Positions 51,865-63,133 of a stretch of DNA of 64,000 nucleotides are shown piece by piece. The notes under the pieces are model-generated. The model saw only the letters and a program-made list of their open reading frames with translations. It was not told where the DNA came from and ran no database searches. Location of the stretch: contig NZ_JAPNKE010000002.1 of assembly GCF_026626665.1 (NCBI RefSeq), positions 9,134,001-9,198,000 of the forward strand. The letters run 5' to 3'. A program made the translations under genes and the position numbers. Origin of the DNA: Nannocystis pusilla (GTDB lineage: Bacteria > Myxococcota_A > Polyangia > Nannocystales > Nannocystaceae). Positions within the stretch are counted from its first letter, which is position 1; each line of letters starts with the position of its first letter.

Positions 51865-52605
51865 TCAGCCGAGCAGGCGCGGCAGGTGGACGGCGACCTG
51901 GCGCTGCCACCAGTCCCAGTCGTGCCGCGACTCGCGGCCCCAGATGTCGGTGACGCTGGGGATGCCCTTCTCCTCGAGCAGCTGGCCGAGGGCGATCGTC
52001 TCCTCGATGCAGCCCTCCTCCCACTTGCCGCGGCCGCAGACGAGGGTGAGGTGGGTGTTGCGGCGCAGTCGCTCGAGCGCCTCGCCGTGCAGGCCGGGGA
52101 CGAAGGCCAGCGGGTTGTTGAAGTAGAGGTCCGAGTCCGGGTGCTTGCCGGTCAGCTCGGTGGTGAGGTAGCGGCCGCTCATGCACAGCACGCGGCGGAA
52201 GGTCTCGGGGTACTTGAGGGCGAACAGGGCGGCGTAGGTGCCGCCCAGGCTGCAGCCGACGGCGGTCATCGGCGCGCCCTCCCAGCGGCAGTCCTCGCGG
52301 ATGAACGGCACGAGGGTGTCGAGGATGAAGCCCTCGTAGGCGCGGTGCCGCTGCATGCGCGCGGCGATCGAGCTCTCCTTGTCGGTCCACACCTGGGAGA
52401 CGTTGCTCTCCGGGCAGTAGAACTTGACCTTGCCGGCGCGGACCAGCGGGCCCAAAACCTCGAACATGCCGTGGCGGTCCCACTCGTGGGCGAAGCCGGC
52501 GGCCGAGGGGAAGGCGATGACGGGCGGGCCGTAATGGCCGTAACACCACAGGTGAACCTTGCGCCCCATGGCGGGGCTCTCGAGCATCAAGTGACGGGCG
52601 TGCAT
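51865..52605 (-). CDS. Esterase D/PHB-depolymerase-like alpha/beta hydrolase
   Basis: A 246-residue cytoplasmic hydrolase of the esterase-D-like family. GYGHYGPPVIAFPSAAG-type entry (LWCYGHYGPPVIAFPS) is followed by the nucleophile elbow VGCSLGGTYAALFALKYPETF. The acid is probably in VCGRGKWE and the histidine in SRHDWDWWQRQV. Substrates are likely short acyl esters or S-formylglutathione-like thioesters. It is just upstream of the sterol reductase in the same orientation, with a 62-bp gap, and may be co-transcribed. Confidence 0.85.
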   Translation of the reverse strand: MHARHLMLESPAMGRKVHLWCYGHYGPPVIAFPSAAGFAHEWDRHGMFEVLGPLVRAGKVKFYCPESNVSQVWTDKESSIAARMQRHRAYEGFILDTLVPFIREDCRWEGAPMTAVGCSLGGTYAALFALKYPETFRRVLCMSGRYLTTELTGKHPDSDLYFNNPLAFVPGLHGEALERLRRNTHLTLVCGRGKWEEGCIEETIALGQLLEEKGIPSVTDIWGRESRHDWDWWQRQVAVHLPRLLG

Positions 52606-52735
52606 GCGTGCGGCCTCGATGATGCCGGCGCTCGTCGGGCGGGCGCAAGGGTCGGCCGCGGCGGGGCCCGGACGGGCGAATCGGGCCGGTCCAGGGGCGA
52701 CCGGGGCAGGCGGGGCCGGGCGGCCGCGGCGGGAC

Positions 52736-53842
<1,107 letters not shown>

Positions 53843-54122
53843 GGGGCGTCACCTTAGCGCGGTGAGCGGAGCGGACGGGCGCGTATCAGCGCACAGGGCG
53901 GGGCTCGCCGACCAATGGCGTGTGACCTGAACCGTGGGTCCGCGACGCCACAGAACTCGCGAGGGCGCCGGGCGATCGCGCAAATACAATGATGGGAGTG
54001 ACAATGGGCCAGGGCGCGGATCTTCGCGCGGAATCGCGGCGCTGCCGGAGCGAGATGCGGCGTGAGGCGAGGCACGGTAAGATGCGGCCATCCAGCCGAC
54101 GAACCGACCCACACTAAAGCCG

Positions 54123-55631
54123 ATGAAGATCGCAATGATTGGCGCCGGGATCTCCGGGATCGCGGCGACCCGGATGCTGCAACGATTCGGCCACGAGGTC
54201 GTGCTGTTCGAGCGCGGACCCCGGCCGGGCGGTGTATGGGCGGTGGCGTATCCGGAGGTCCGCCTGCAAAACCTGGCCGAACACTATCGATTGGCCGAGT
54301 TCCCGTGGCCGTTCGCGCCGGACCTGCACCCGACGCGCGAACAATTGATGCGCTACATGGAGGCCGCGATCGCCCACTTCGGCCTCGACGTGCGGACCGA
54401 ACACGAGGTGCGCGCCAGCGAGGTCCGCGAGGACGGCTGGTCGCTCGAGCTGAGCACGCCGGCGGGGCCGCGGCGCGAGCGGTTCGACTTCGTGGTGGTC
54501 GCGAGCGGGCAATACACGCAGGCGCCGCACAGGCCAGAGCTGGCCGACAGATCATGTTTTCCAGGACAGGTGCTGTCCGACCGCGAGGTCCGGGATCTGT
54601 CGGTGCTGGCGAACAAGCGGGTGGCGGTGATCGGGTTCGGCAAGTCCGCGGTCGACATGGCGAGCTTCGCGGCGGCCCGCGGCTCGCACGTCGACCACGT
54701 GTTCCGCGAGCCGCGCTGGCTGATCCCGCGCAAGGTCCTCGGGGTCCTCGGGACGCGGCTCATGTTCATGCGCGCGAGCACTGCGATGATCCCGGCGTGG
54801 GTCCATCCGACCCCGGCCGAGCGGCTGCTGCACACGCGCTTGCGCCCGCTGGTGCGCGGGTTCTGGGCGCTGATCGCGGGGATCCTCCGCGCCGAGGCCG
54901 GGCTGCACGGGCTGTGGCGCGACCCCGAGGTGCGCCGCCGCATGACGACGCTGATCCCGGGGTCGCCGGTGCCGTTCGAGATGCGCTCGGCGGTGGCGGT
55001 GGCGCCCGACAACTACTACCGGCAGGTGATCCGCGGGCAGATCGAGCCGCACCGCGGAGAGCCGGTCGGGTACACGCCGCGCGGGCTGCGGCTGGCCGAC
55101 GGGCGCGAGCTGGCGTGCGACCTGGTGGTGGTGTCGACCGGCTCGCGGTCGCCGCAGTTCCCGTTCCTGCCGCAGGAGTACCGTGATTTGCTCGAGGCGG
55201 AGCCGGACGGGGTGCAATTGTATCGTCACGTGATTCATCCGAAGGCGCCGCGGCTGGCGTTCGCGGGCCATAACCACGGGTTTTTGCACGTGCCCGGGGT
55301 GGAGGTGGCGATGCTGTGGCTGGGGGCGTACCTGCGCGGCGACCTCGAGCTGCCGCCGGGGCCGGAGATCGAGCGGCAAATGGCGGAGGTGCAGCAATGG
55401 AAGCGGGCGAACATCTTGTTCGAACCGGCGCGCTCGGGTGCCATCAATACGCGCTTTCACCAGTACCTCGACGTGATGCTGTCGGACCTGGGGGTGTCGC
55501 CGTACCGCAAGCGCGGGCTGCTGGCCGAATTGACGGCCCCCTACACGGCGGCCGACTACGCCGGGATCTTCGAGGAGTACGAGCGCTCGCGCGAGGCCGG
55601 GCCGCGGCGGCCGCTGCCGCTGTCGACGTGA
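54123..55631 (+). CDS. Flavin-containing monooxygenase / NAD(P)-binding oxidoreductase
   Basis: A 502-residue FMO-like flavoenzyme. FAD binding: MKIAMIGAGISGIAATRML (GxGxSG). NADPH binding: RVAVIGFGKSAVDMASFAA (GxGxSA). The FMO-identifying region is VVVASGQYTQAPHRPELA. A C-terminal segment (FAGHNHGFLHVPGVEVAMLWLGAYLRGDLELP) closes the FAD site. It probably adds one oxygen to a soft nucleophile or ketone. The unusual LADRSCFPGQVLSD carries a mini-hairpin copy in the DNA. It is divergent from the beta-helix lipoprotein and ends one base before the convergent membrane-protein stop. Confidence 0.88.
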   Translation: MKIAMIGAGISGIAATRMLQRFGHEVVLFERGPRPGGVWAVAYPEVRLQNLAEHYRLAEFPWPFAPDLHPTREQLMRYMEAAIAHFGLDVRTEHEVRASEVREDGWSLELSTPAGPRRERFDFVVVASGQYTQAPHRPELADRSCFPGQVLSDREVRDLSVLANKRVAVIGFGKSAVDMASFAAARGSHVDHVFREPRWLIPRKVLGVLGTRLMFMRASTAMIPAWVHPTPAERLLHTRLRPLVRGFWALIAGILRAEAGLHGLWRDPEVRRRMTTLIPGSPVPFEMRSAVAVAPDNYYRQVIRGQIEPHRGEPVGYTPRGLRLADGRELACDLVVVSTGSRSPQFPFLPQEYRDLLEAEPDGVQLYRHVIHPKAPRLAFAGHNHGFLHVPGVEVAMLWLGAYLRGDLELPPGPEIERQMAEVQQWKRANILFEPARSGAINTRFHQYLDVMLSDLGVSPYRKRGLLAELTAPYTAADYAGIFEEYERSREAGPRRPLPLST

Positions 55632-55632
55632 C

Positions 55633-56460
55633 TCAGACCCGCCGCACGTGCTGCCAGTGCAGGGCGGTGACCAGCAGCCACGCGCAGGCGAATGTCCATA
55701 GCAGGCCCTGCTCGAGCAGGATGGCGCCGGCCCGCGGCAACGCGTGGTCGGCGGCGGCGGCGGCGACGAAGGACAGCGCGCGGGCGATGCCGGCGACCCC
55801 CGCGGCGCCCCAGATCCACGCCCACGTGCCGCCGAGCTGCAGGGCGGCGCCCGCGAGCACGACGCAGTAACCGCCAGCGAGCGCGCCGACGCTGGCGGCG
55901 AGCAGGCGAAAGGTGATGATGCCGTGGTCGGAAGGGGTCGGGACGACGTCCGCCTGCAATGCGTAGACCGCGAGCGGCAGCGGGACGACGAGGAGGACGG
56001 CGAGCAGGTCGCGCGGCCGCGTGCGAATGCCGAGACCGCTGCGCCGCAGACCGCGGAGGGTGCGGACGACGCCGAGCAGCAGGGCGAGGTCGGCGGCGAT
56101 GTAGAGATAGCGCAGACCGTACAAGAAGGCGTCCGCGAGGGCAGGGTGCTTCAAGATGACCGAAGGGACAGCCGCCAAGTACATCAGGCCGAGGCGCAGC
56201 TCGGCGGCGACGCGCAGGGCGAGGCCGAGGCAGATCGCAGTGCTGGCGCCGCGGGTCGGGTCGTCGCCGGCGAGGGCGCGCCGGCCGGCCATCGCGGTGG
56301 CGAGCGCGAGCACCTCGACGACGACGGTGGCGATGAAGAGGGCGAGGCGCACGTGGGCGGGCTCGACGTCGCGGAGGAAATCGATCGCGGCCAGCACCGC
56401 CGCGGCGAGCCAGATCACGAGGATCGGGGCACGGATCGCGGCGAGGCGGGGCGACAGCAC
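55633..56460 (-). CDS. Polytopic membrane protein of unknown function
   Basis: A 275-residue protein with about seven hydrophobic helices (for example APILVIWLAAAVLAAI, LALFIATVVVEVLALATAM, LLAVLLVVPLPLAVYAL, GGTWAWIWGAAGVAGIARAL, LLWTFACAWLLVTAL). Loops are short. No catalytic motif or family is recognised. Its stop lies one base from the FMO stop, so the two genes are convergent. There is no sign of an operon partner. Confidence 0.72.
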   Translation of the reverse strand: MLSPRLAAIRAPILVIWLAAAVLAAIDFLRDVEPAHVRLALFIATVVVEVLALATAMAGRRALAGDDPTRGASTAICLGLALRVAAELRLGLMYLAAVPSVILKHPALADAFLYGLRYLYIAADLALLLGVVRTLRGLRRSGLGIRTRPRDLLAVLLVVPLPLAVYALQADVVPTPSDHGIITFRLLAASVGALAGGYCVVLAGAALQLGGTWAWIWGAAGVAGIARALSFVAAAAADHALPRAGAILLEQGLLWTFACAWLLVTALHWQHVRRV

Positions 56461-56716
56461 TGGCCCGAGGGTGCGCCCGGGTGCGCGGCCCGGTCAAGTT
56501 GTGGGCAGGCGCGCGAGGCCGCGCGACGGCGAGCGCGGACAATGTCATCACCCGCCGACCGGGGCGGACAGGTGATTGCGAGGACTCGCGCAACGGCGAT
56601 TGAGAGGATCCTGCGGCGCGGACGGGTGCCCGGTCACAGGCCCGCGCAGGCGCGGGAGGGTCGCCCCGCGCGGGCCGCCGGCGCGAGGCAAGCGCGAATG
56701 CACCAGGTCCGGGCGG

Positions 56717-59095
56717 TCAGCAGTCGTTGGTCGAGCAGATCACCCAGCCGGTGTACATGACCGAGGCGTTGGCGTCGTTCCAGCCGCCCTCGATGCCGCA
56801 GCCCTCGTTCCACTTGTAGATGCGATAATTGAGGAGGTTGTCGCCGTTCGGCTCGAACGAGGCCGGCGGAGCGAGGCAGGACACGTTGCCCTGGGCGTTG
56901 TCGGTCATCCAGAAGTCGCAGGGCTGGCCCTGGCAACGGCCGATCCAGTTGGTGATGTACTGGGCGCCGACGTACTTGGGGAACACGTTGTAGAGGTTGG
57001 GCACGACGCCGCCGTTCCAGCCGACGATCGCGGTGGCGTGGGCCTTCGTGCGCGGGACGATGACCTCCATGCCGACGGCGGCGCACTTGTTGGTGTAGGC
57101 GTCCTGGTGGCTGCCGAGCGCGCCGTCGTTGAAGCGGACCATGGTGTAGCCGCAAGCGCCGGCGTCCATGTCGCAGTGGACGCCGAGCGGCTGGATCGCG
57201 CCGGCGCCGTCGGGGTCGATGGTGTAATCGCCGTCGCCGAGCGATGGATTGACCTGCTTGAGCTCCTTGCAGCTCTTCGTCAATGTGCAGACATTGTTGA
57301 CGCAGGCCTGCTGCGCGCAGTCGCTGTTGCTCTGGCACGAGCCGCCGAGGCCACACTTGCCGCAGGAGCCGCCGCAGTCGACGTCGGTCTCGGTCCCGTT
57401 CTTGACGCCGTCGCTGCAGGTGGGCGACAAGCACTGGTTGCTGCAGAAGTCGTTGTTGCTCTGGTTGCCGTCGTCGCACTGCTCGACGCCCTGGTAGACG
57501 ATGGCGTCGCCGCAGGTGGCGGACTTGCAGGTGTTGAGGCAGGCGTCGTTGTTCGACAGATTGCCGTCGTCGCACTGCTCGCCCTTGCCGGGCTGGACGA
57601 AGGTGTCGCCGCAGACCGGGTTCTTGCAGGCGAGGGTGCAGGCGCCGGTGTTGCTGTTGTTCATGCCGGCGTCGCACTCCTCGCCGGGCTGCTTGAAGCT
57701 GTCGCCGCAGGTGGCGAGCTTGCAGACGTTGGTGCAGGCGTCGTCGTTGCTCTGGTTGCCGTCGTCGCAGGCCTCGCTCGGGCTCTTGTCGCCGTCGCCG
57801 CAGACGTTGGTCTTGCACATGGCGTTGCACGGCTTGCCGGGGCCGTTGGCCGCGCCGTCGTCGCACTGCTCGACGTTGGCCTGCACGAGGCCGTCGCCGC
57901 AGGTGGCGAGCTTGCACGCGACCGTGCAGGCGCCGCTGTCGCTGTTGAGGCCGCCGAGGTCGCACTGCTCGCCCTCGTTGGGTTGATGAATGCCGTCGCC
58001 GCAGGCCGGGAGCTCGCAGCTGTCGGTGCAGCCGTCGTCGTCGTCGCCGTTCTGCTGGTCGTCGCAGTCCTCGCCCGGATCGAGGGTGCCGTTGCCGCAC
58101 TCCTCGAGCTTGCAGGTGGCGGAGCAGCCGTCGCCCGGGTCGATGTTGCCGTCGTCGCAGGCCTCGCCGGGGCCCTGGTCGCCGTCGCCGCAGGTGTTGA
58201 ATTGACAGTCGGCGTTGCAGGCCTTGCCGGGGCCGTTGTCGACGCCGTCGTCGCACTCCTCGACGCCGCTGCCGGTGTTGTAGAGGGCCCCGTCGCCGCA
58301 CACGTTGAGCTTGCAGGCGGTGGTGCAGGCGGCGTTGTCGGCGTTGTCGTTGCCGTCGTCGCACTCCTCGCCGACGCTGTCCTGCACGTGGCCGTCGCTG
58401 CAGATGGCGTCGGTGCAGGTGTCGGTGCAATCGTCGGTGTTGTCGGCGTTGCCGTCGTCACACTGCTCGGTCGGGGCGACGATGCCGTCGCCGCAGTTGG
58501 CGAGCGCGCAGGCGTTGGTACAGTCGTCGGCGTCGTCGTCGTTACCGTCGTCGCAGCCCTCGCCCGGACCGACGGCCCCGTCGCCGCACACGTTGTTGGT
58601 GCAGTCGGCCTTGCAGCTGTTCGAGTCCATGTTGTCGGCGCCGTCGTCACACTCCTCGCCGGGGCCCTGGTCGCCGTCGCCACAGGTGTTGCTCTGACAC
58701 TGCAGGTTGCACGGCTTGCCGGCGCCGTTGTCGGGGCCGTCGTCGCAGGCCTCGCCCGGATCGACGTGGCCGTCGCCGCACACCGGATCGGGCTCGCCGG
58801 TGGTCGTGGTTTCGGTGTCGCCGGTGGTCGTGGTGGTGGTCGTGGACGCGTCGGTGGTGGTCGGCCCGCTGGTCGTGCCGCTCATGCCCATCGTCGTGGT
58901 CGGCGGCGTGCCGGTCGAGGTCGGGTCGGGGCCGGTCGAGATCGGCGCGCCCGTGCTGGTCTGCGCGTCGGTGCCGGACGAGCCGTCGGTCGCGCCGCCG
59001 CTGGCGGTCGGATCGGTCTGCCCGCAGGCGCCGATGAACAACATGGTCGAAAGGACAGCCGTACAATCGCTAATTCGGATGATCGATCGCTTCAT
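56717..59095 (-). CDS. Giant Cys-rich repeat lipoprotein with fibrinogen-like C-terminal domain (paralogue)
   Basis: A 792-residue surface lipoprotein paralogous to the one at 44153-46879. The lipobox is MLFIGACGQ, with a Thr/Ser/Pro linker to about residue 95. About 13 cysteine-rich repeats follow (CGDG, EECDDG/EQCDDG/EACDDG), to about residue 545, then a CSDGVKNGTETDVDCGGSCGKC bridge. The C-terminus SCKELKQVNPSLGDGDYTIDP...VHCDMDAGACGYTMVRF is a fibrinogen-related start, but the domain core (WIGRCQGQPCDFWMTDNAQG, WVICSTNDC) differs from the paralogue. This suggests the same scaffold with a swapped recognition tip. ATG at 59095 has GGAG just upstream. Confidence 0.88.
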   Translation of the reverse strand: MKRSIIRISDCTAVLSTMLFIGACGQTDPTASGGATDGSSGTDAQTSTGAPISTGPDPTSTGTPPTTTMGMSGTTSGPTTTDASTTTTTTTGDTETTTTGEPDPVCGDGHVDPGEACDDGPDNGAGKPCNLQCQSNTCGDGDQGPGEECDDGADNMDSNSCKADCTNNVCGDGAVGPGEGCDDGNDDDADDCTNACALANCGDGIVAPTEQCDDGNADNTDDCTDTCTDAICSDGHVQDSVGEECDDGNDNADNAACTTACKLNVCGDGALYNTGSGVEECDDGVDNGPGKACNADCQFNTCGDGDQGPGEACDDGNIDPGDGCSATCKLEECGNGTLDPGEDCDDQQNGDDDDGCTDSCELPACGDGIHQPNEGEQCDLGGLNSDSGACTVACKLATCGDGLVQANVEQCDDGAANGPGKPCNAMCKTNVCGDGDKSPSEACDDGNQSNDDACTNVCKLATCGDSFKQPGEECDAGMNNSNTGACTLACKNPVCGDTFVQPGKGEQCDDGNLSNNDACLNTCKSATCGDAIVYQGVEQCDDGNQSNNDFCSNQCLSPTCSDGVKNGTETDVDCGGSCGKCGLGGSCQSNSDCAQQACVNNVCTLTKSCKELKQVNPSLGDGDYTIDPDGAGAIQPLGVHCDMDAGACGYTMVRFNDGALGSHQDAYTNKCAAVGMEVIVPRTKAHATAIVGWNGGVVPNLYNVFPKYVGAQYITNWIGRCQGQPCDFWMTDNAQGNVSCLAPPASFEPNGDNLLNYRIYKWNEGCGIEGGWNDANASVMYTGWVICSTNDC

Positions 59096-59694
59096 GACTC
59101 CTCCACGTCCCGCGCCAACCCGCTCAAACCCATGCAATGTGGCCCAGAGACCTCTCTTGGATATCAGAGCGGGGTCTGTGGGCACCAGCGGCGCCTGCGT
59201 TGCCGCTGGGCGCCGAATCACGGGGCGCACTCGCGCGCACGGGGCCGCGGACCGGCGCGGTTTCCCTTGCGCGGGGGTATGGGCGATCCGCAGTTGGAGC
59301 TCGGGAGGGGTACTGAGTCGCAGCGGGGACCGGAGGCTCGGGCGGCTCGGGTCGCATGGTCGTCGGGGCGGCGGCGGATCCGCCTCGAAATGACCTGTCT
59401 CTTGGAGCATGCGAAGCGCGTCGCTCCGCTTCGCGGCTCGCTCGCGCGCGCAAGGCTCGACCGGCACCGAGCTCGAGCGAGAGGACCGTCTGCGGCGCGG
59501 GCATGCGGCGCAGCGGGGGACGTCGATCGACATGTCTTTTCAGACATGAACCAAGCACCACGTCTCGCGCGCCGTCCTCGCAGGAGGGGCTTCATCGATC
59601 GTTATCGAGCGAGGCGCAGCCGACGCGGTGTGCAAGCAGGCGCGCGCGTCGGTCGGCTTGCCCCGGTCGCGGGGGCGTCTGTACCTTGCGCGGC
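59096..59694. other. Divergent intergenic region, about 600 bp
   Basis: Lies between the starts of two divergent lipoprotein genes. A mini-hairpin copy is at 59531-59548 (CATGTC TTTTCA GACATG, perfect 6-bp arms). Open frames here are Arg/Pro-rich shadow-type and not credible. No other element was recognised. Confidence 0.45.
59531..59548. repeat. Interspersed mini-hairpin, intergenic copy
   Basis: CATGTC TTTTCA GACATG: perfect 6-bp arms, in the divergent promoter region. Confidence 0.6.
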
Positions 59695-62120
59695 ATGATG
59701 ACGAGCTTGCGGGGACTGGGCTGGACGACCGCGCTGTGCGGCGCGCTGAGCGGGTGTGGTGACGACGGGCGGACGGACAGCGCGGGGCTGACGATGACGG
59801 GCGGCCTGACGACGACCGGGGCGAGCGCGCCGACCGGGACGGACACGGAGGCGGCGACGACCATGACCGCGCCGACGTCGACGAGCGAGGGCGGGATGAG
59901 CGAGTCGGCCAGCGAGGCGACGACTGGCGAGCTGACGGCGACCGGCGAGGCGACGACGACGAGCAGCACCGGCGAGACGACCGCGGGCGTGTGCCCGGCC
60001 GACTGCGAGGCGAAGGGGGAGTGTGCATCGGCGAGGCGTGCTGCCCCGACGAGGACCACGCGTGCGGCGACGTGTGCTGCCCGCAGGGCGACATCTGCTC
60101 GTTCAACACCTGCGTGACGCCGGGCGACTCGTGCATCGACGCCAGCGAGTGCGAAGACGACGAGTACTGCGAGTACAGCCTCGGCGAGCCGGCGATGATG
60201 GGCGGCGACGAGATGTGCATGGGCGGGATCGTGCCGGCCACGGGCAAGTGCCTGCCGTCGCCGCCGAAGTGCATGGAGGGCGAGGACCCGGGCGACCCGC
60301 CGACGTGCCTGGCGACCTGTCAGTACATCCCGGGCGCCGGTCAGTTCACGCCGTCGGTGAAGTACCACTGGGACGCCGGCACGGTGATGATGACGCCGAT
60401 CGTCGTGCAGCTCGACGACGACAACTGCGACGCGATCGTCGACGAGCGCGACATCCCGGAGATCGCGTTCACCACCTTCGTCGGCGGGGTGTACCAGGAG
60501 AACGGGACGATCCGCGTGATCTCGATCGTCGGCGGCGAGATCGTCGAGAAGTGGACCTACAACGCCGGGATGGTCGACCCGATCGCGCCCGGGCGCGAGC
60601 TCGCGGGCGGCGACATCGACGGCCTGCCGGGCAACGAGCTGGTGGCCTGCTCGACGACCGGCAAGACGCGGGCGTTCACCGGCGATGGCCAGCCGCTGTG
60701 GACTTCGACGTACACCGGGGCGTGTCACTTCGTGTCGATCGCCGACCTCGACCAGGACGGCAAGCCGGAGGTGATCGTGCCCGGCGCGGTGCTCGACGGG
60801 GCGACCGGGGCGACCGAGCTGATGCTCGGCGTCGGCGGCCACAACATGGCGGCCGACCTCGACAGCGACGGTCAGCTCGACATCGTCTACTCGCGCGGGG
60901 CCTTCAACGCGGCCGGCGGGGTGCTGGCGACGACCGGGCTCGAGGGGACCTATCCCGCGATCGCTGACCTCGACCTCGACGGCAAGCCGGAGGTCGCGGT
61001 GATCTCGAACGCCAACAGCATGACGGTGCCGCACCACCTGCTGCTGTGGCGCCACGACCCGCAGGCGATGAACGGGGCGCAGATCCTCCGCGCTGGCATC
61101 GACATCAACGGGGCGCTGTCGCCGGATCTGTGCCCCGAGGGCTCGGCGGGCAACCTGCGCGGCGGCGGGCCGCCGACGATCGCCGACTTCAACGGCGACG
61201 GCACGCCCGACGTCGCGGTCGCGGGCGGGGTCGGCTACGCGGTGTTCGACGGCAAGAAGCTGATGGACCCGAACGTCGCCGACGAGGACACGTTCATGTG
61301 GATCAAGCAGACGCGCGACTGCTCGTCGGCGTCGACCGGCTCGTCGGTGTTCGACTTCGACGGCGACGGCAGCGCGGAGGTGGTCTACTCCGACGAGATC
61401 CGCCTCCGCGTCTACCGCGGCAGCGACGGCGAGGAGCTGTGGAGCACCTGCAACACGACGGGCACGCTGCAGGAGTACCCGGTGATCGCCGACGTCGACA
61501 GCGACGGCCACGCGGACATCGTCGCGGTGTCGAACAACTACTCGGGCATCACCTGCGACGGGACCAAGCAGACGGGCGTGCGGATCTTCGGCGACAGCGA
61601 GGGCCAGTGGGTGCGCACGCGGCGGGTGTGGAACCAGCACGCGTACCACGTGACCAACACCGAGGAGGGCGGGAAGATCCCGGCGATCGAGCCGACCAAC
61701 TGGCTGACGCCCGGGCTCAACAACTACCGCCAGAACGTCCAGCCCGAGGGCGAGTTCGCGGCGCCCGACCTGATCGTCGACCTGCGCCTGTCGTGCGAGC
61801 CTGACCCGTACGGGCTGGTCGGCCGCGTGCGCAACGTCGGCGAGGCGTCGGTGCCGGCCGGGGTGCCGGTCCACTTCTTCGAGGGCGACCCGATGAACGG
61901 CGGGGCGCCGCTCGGGAGCGGCGTGACCACCAAGGTGCTGTACCCCGCCGAGGCCGAGGACGTGACGCTGCTGCTGCCGAACGCGCCGCCGGGGGTGCTC
62001 GACGGCTCGTCCGTGGTGTGGGTGGTCGTCGACGACGCGATGCCGATGCACGCGTGGCACGAGTGCCGCGTCGACAACAACTCGGCCAGCGGCACCGGTC
62101 AGTGCCCGCTGCCGGGGTGA
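59695..62120 (+). CDS. FG-GAP/VCBS-repeat lipoprotein, one apparent frameshift
   Basis: About 808 residues after adding one G to a GGGGG run near 60020 (CEAKGGVCIGEACC). The lipobox is GALSGCGD, with a Thr/Ala-rich linker to about residue 100. A cysteine-rich segment follows (CCPDEDHACGDVCCPQGDIC...CEDDEYCEYS). The main body is a propeller of FG-GAP/VCBS repeats with calcium loops: DLDQDGKPEVIV, DLDSDGQLDIVYS, DLDLDGKPEVAVIS, DFNGDGTPDVAVAGG, DFDGDGSAEVVYSD, DVDSDGHADIVAVS. A C-terminal CARDB-like region (PDLIVDLRLSCEPDP...) ends the protein. It is a likely surface protein; function unknown. Confidence 0.86.
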
Positions 62121-62129
62121 AAAGCGAAA

Positions 62130-62154
62130 GGCGAGCGTCGGGCGCTCGCCTTCT
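62130..62154 (+). terminator. Rho-independent-like terminator after the FG-GAP lipoprotein gene
   Basis: GGCGAGCG TCGGG CGCTCGCC is an 8-bp perfect GC stem followed by a short TTCT, with A residues on the other side, so it could stop transcripts from both convergent genes. Confidence 0.75.
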
Positions 62155-62216
62155 GTCCTTTGGGGCAGGCTGTCTTTCGGGGCAGCCTGCGATCGGCTGC
62201 CCCGAGGGACAGGTCA
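62153..62216. repeat. Run of mini-hairpin units in a convergent intergenic gap
   Basis: CTGTCC TTTG GGGCAG, then GCTGTC TTTCGG GGCAGC, then GGCTGCCCCGAGGGACAGG within 60 bp. These are three related stem units next to a terminator. Confidence 0.55.
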
Positions 62217-63008
62217 CTTGACGGTGTAGCAGGTGCCGCGGCCCATGCCGTGGCGCTTGAGGCGGCCGTGCTTGACCAGCTGGCCGATGTGGAAGCGCAG
62301 CTTGCGGCGGCCCATGCCGGTCTGCTCCTCGAGGTCCTGCATGGTCGCCTCCTTGAGCTTGCGGACGATCGGGACCAGCAGCTTGGCGGCCTGGTCGAGG
62401 TTCATCGCGTCGCTGTCGTCCTGCATCGCCGGGACGTACATCGCGGCCTTCTTGGCGGCCTTCTTGCTCAGCTTCTTGCCGCCCGCGGCGCCCTTCTTGG
62501 CCGGCGCGGGCGGGATGTTGGGCAGCGCGGTCTGGGTCGGGGCGGCGCGGCCGCCCTTGCCCTTGGCGGCCTTGGTGGCCTTCTTCGCGGCGGCTTTGGT
62601 CTTCTTGGCGGCCTTGGGCGGGGGCGGCGGCGCGACGTCCTCCTCGGTCTCGCTGAGGTCGTCGTCGTCCTCGACCTCTTCCTCTTCTTCGTCCTCGTCC
62701 TCGGGCTCCTCGGCGAACGCCTCGACCTCTTCCTCTTCTTCTTCCTCGGGCTCGCCGGCGTCGGCGACCGCAGGCGGCACAGCCGGCGCTGCGACCTCGC
62801 CGCCGAGCAGGGCTTCGGCGAACTCGCCGAGCGACAGCTCACCCATCGCGTCGCCCCAACCGAGCTCTTGCGCGGCGTCGACGATGTCACCGAGCGTCGT
62901 CGTCGGGCTCAGTTCGCGGGCGATGGTCTCGAGCACGGCCTTGCGTTGCTCGACGACGAGGTGACGACGGTAGCTGTCTTCGAAGCCGGTCGAGAGGTTG
63001 CGCTGCAC
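62214..63008 (-). CDS. Winged-helix DNA-binding protein with acidic/basic low-complexity linker
   Basis: A 264-residue protein. The N-terminal domain (about 1-70, FEDSYRRHLVVEQRKAVLETIARELSPTTTLGDIVDAAQELG) is helical. A long acidic run of Glu/Asp (about 85-120) and then a Lys/Ala-rich run (AAKKTKAAAKKATKAAKGKGG, about 130-195) follow, resembling histone-like tails. The C-terminal winged helix is LVPIVRKLKEATMQDLEEQTGMGRRKLRFHIGQLVKHGRLKRHGMGRG. It may be a nucleoid-associated or transcription protein. Its gene is convergent with the FG-GAP lipoprotein gene. Confidence 0.78.
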   Translation of the reverse strand: MQRNLSTGFEDSYRRHLVVEQRKAVLETIARELSPTTTLGDIVDAAQELGWGDAMGELSLGEFAEALLGGEVAAPAVPPAVADAGEPEEEEEEEVEAFAEEPEDEDEEEEEVEDDDDLSETEEDVAPPPPPKAAKKTKAAAKKATKAAKGKGGRAAPTQTALPNIPPAPAKKGAAGGKKLSKKAAKKAAMYVPAMQDDSDAMNLDQAAKLLVPIVRKLKEATMQDLEEQTGMGRRKLRFHIGQLVKHGRLKRHGMGRGTCYTVK

Positions 63009-63133
63009 GGCGCGGAATCTTGCTCCCGGGCCGGCGCCTCAGCAAGCGCGAACAGTGGACCGGCGCGCCGCGCGAAGCATGCAGCACGCGAGGGCAGCGG
63101 CGAGGACATCGGGGGTGGGTGCGCTAACCCACA

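Noticed and set aside
56730..58800. Same repeat pattern in the second giant gene
   Set aside because: Also explained by the Cys-rich protein repeats, with ordinary codon variation.
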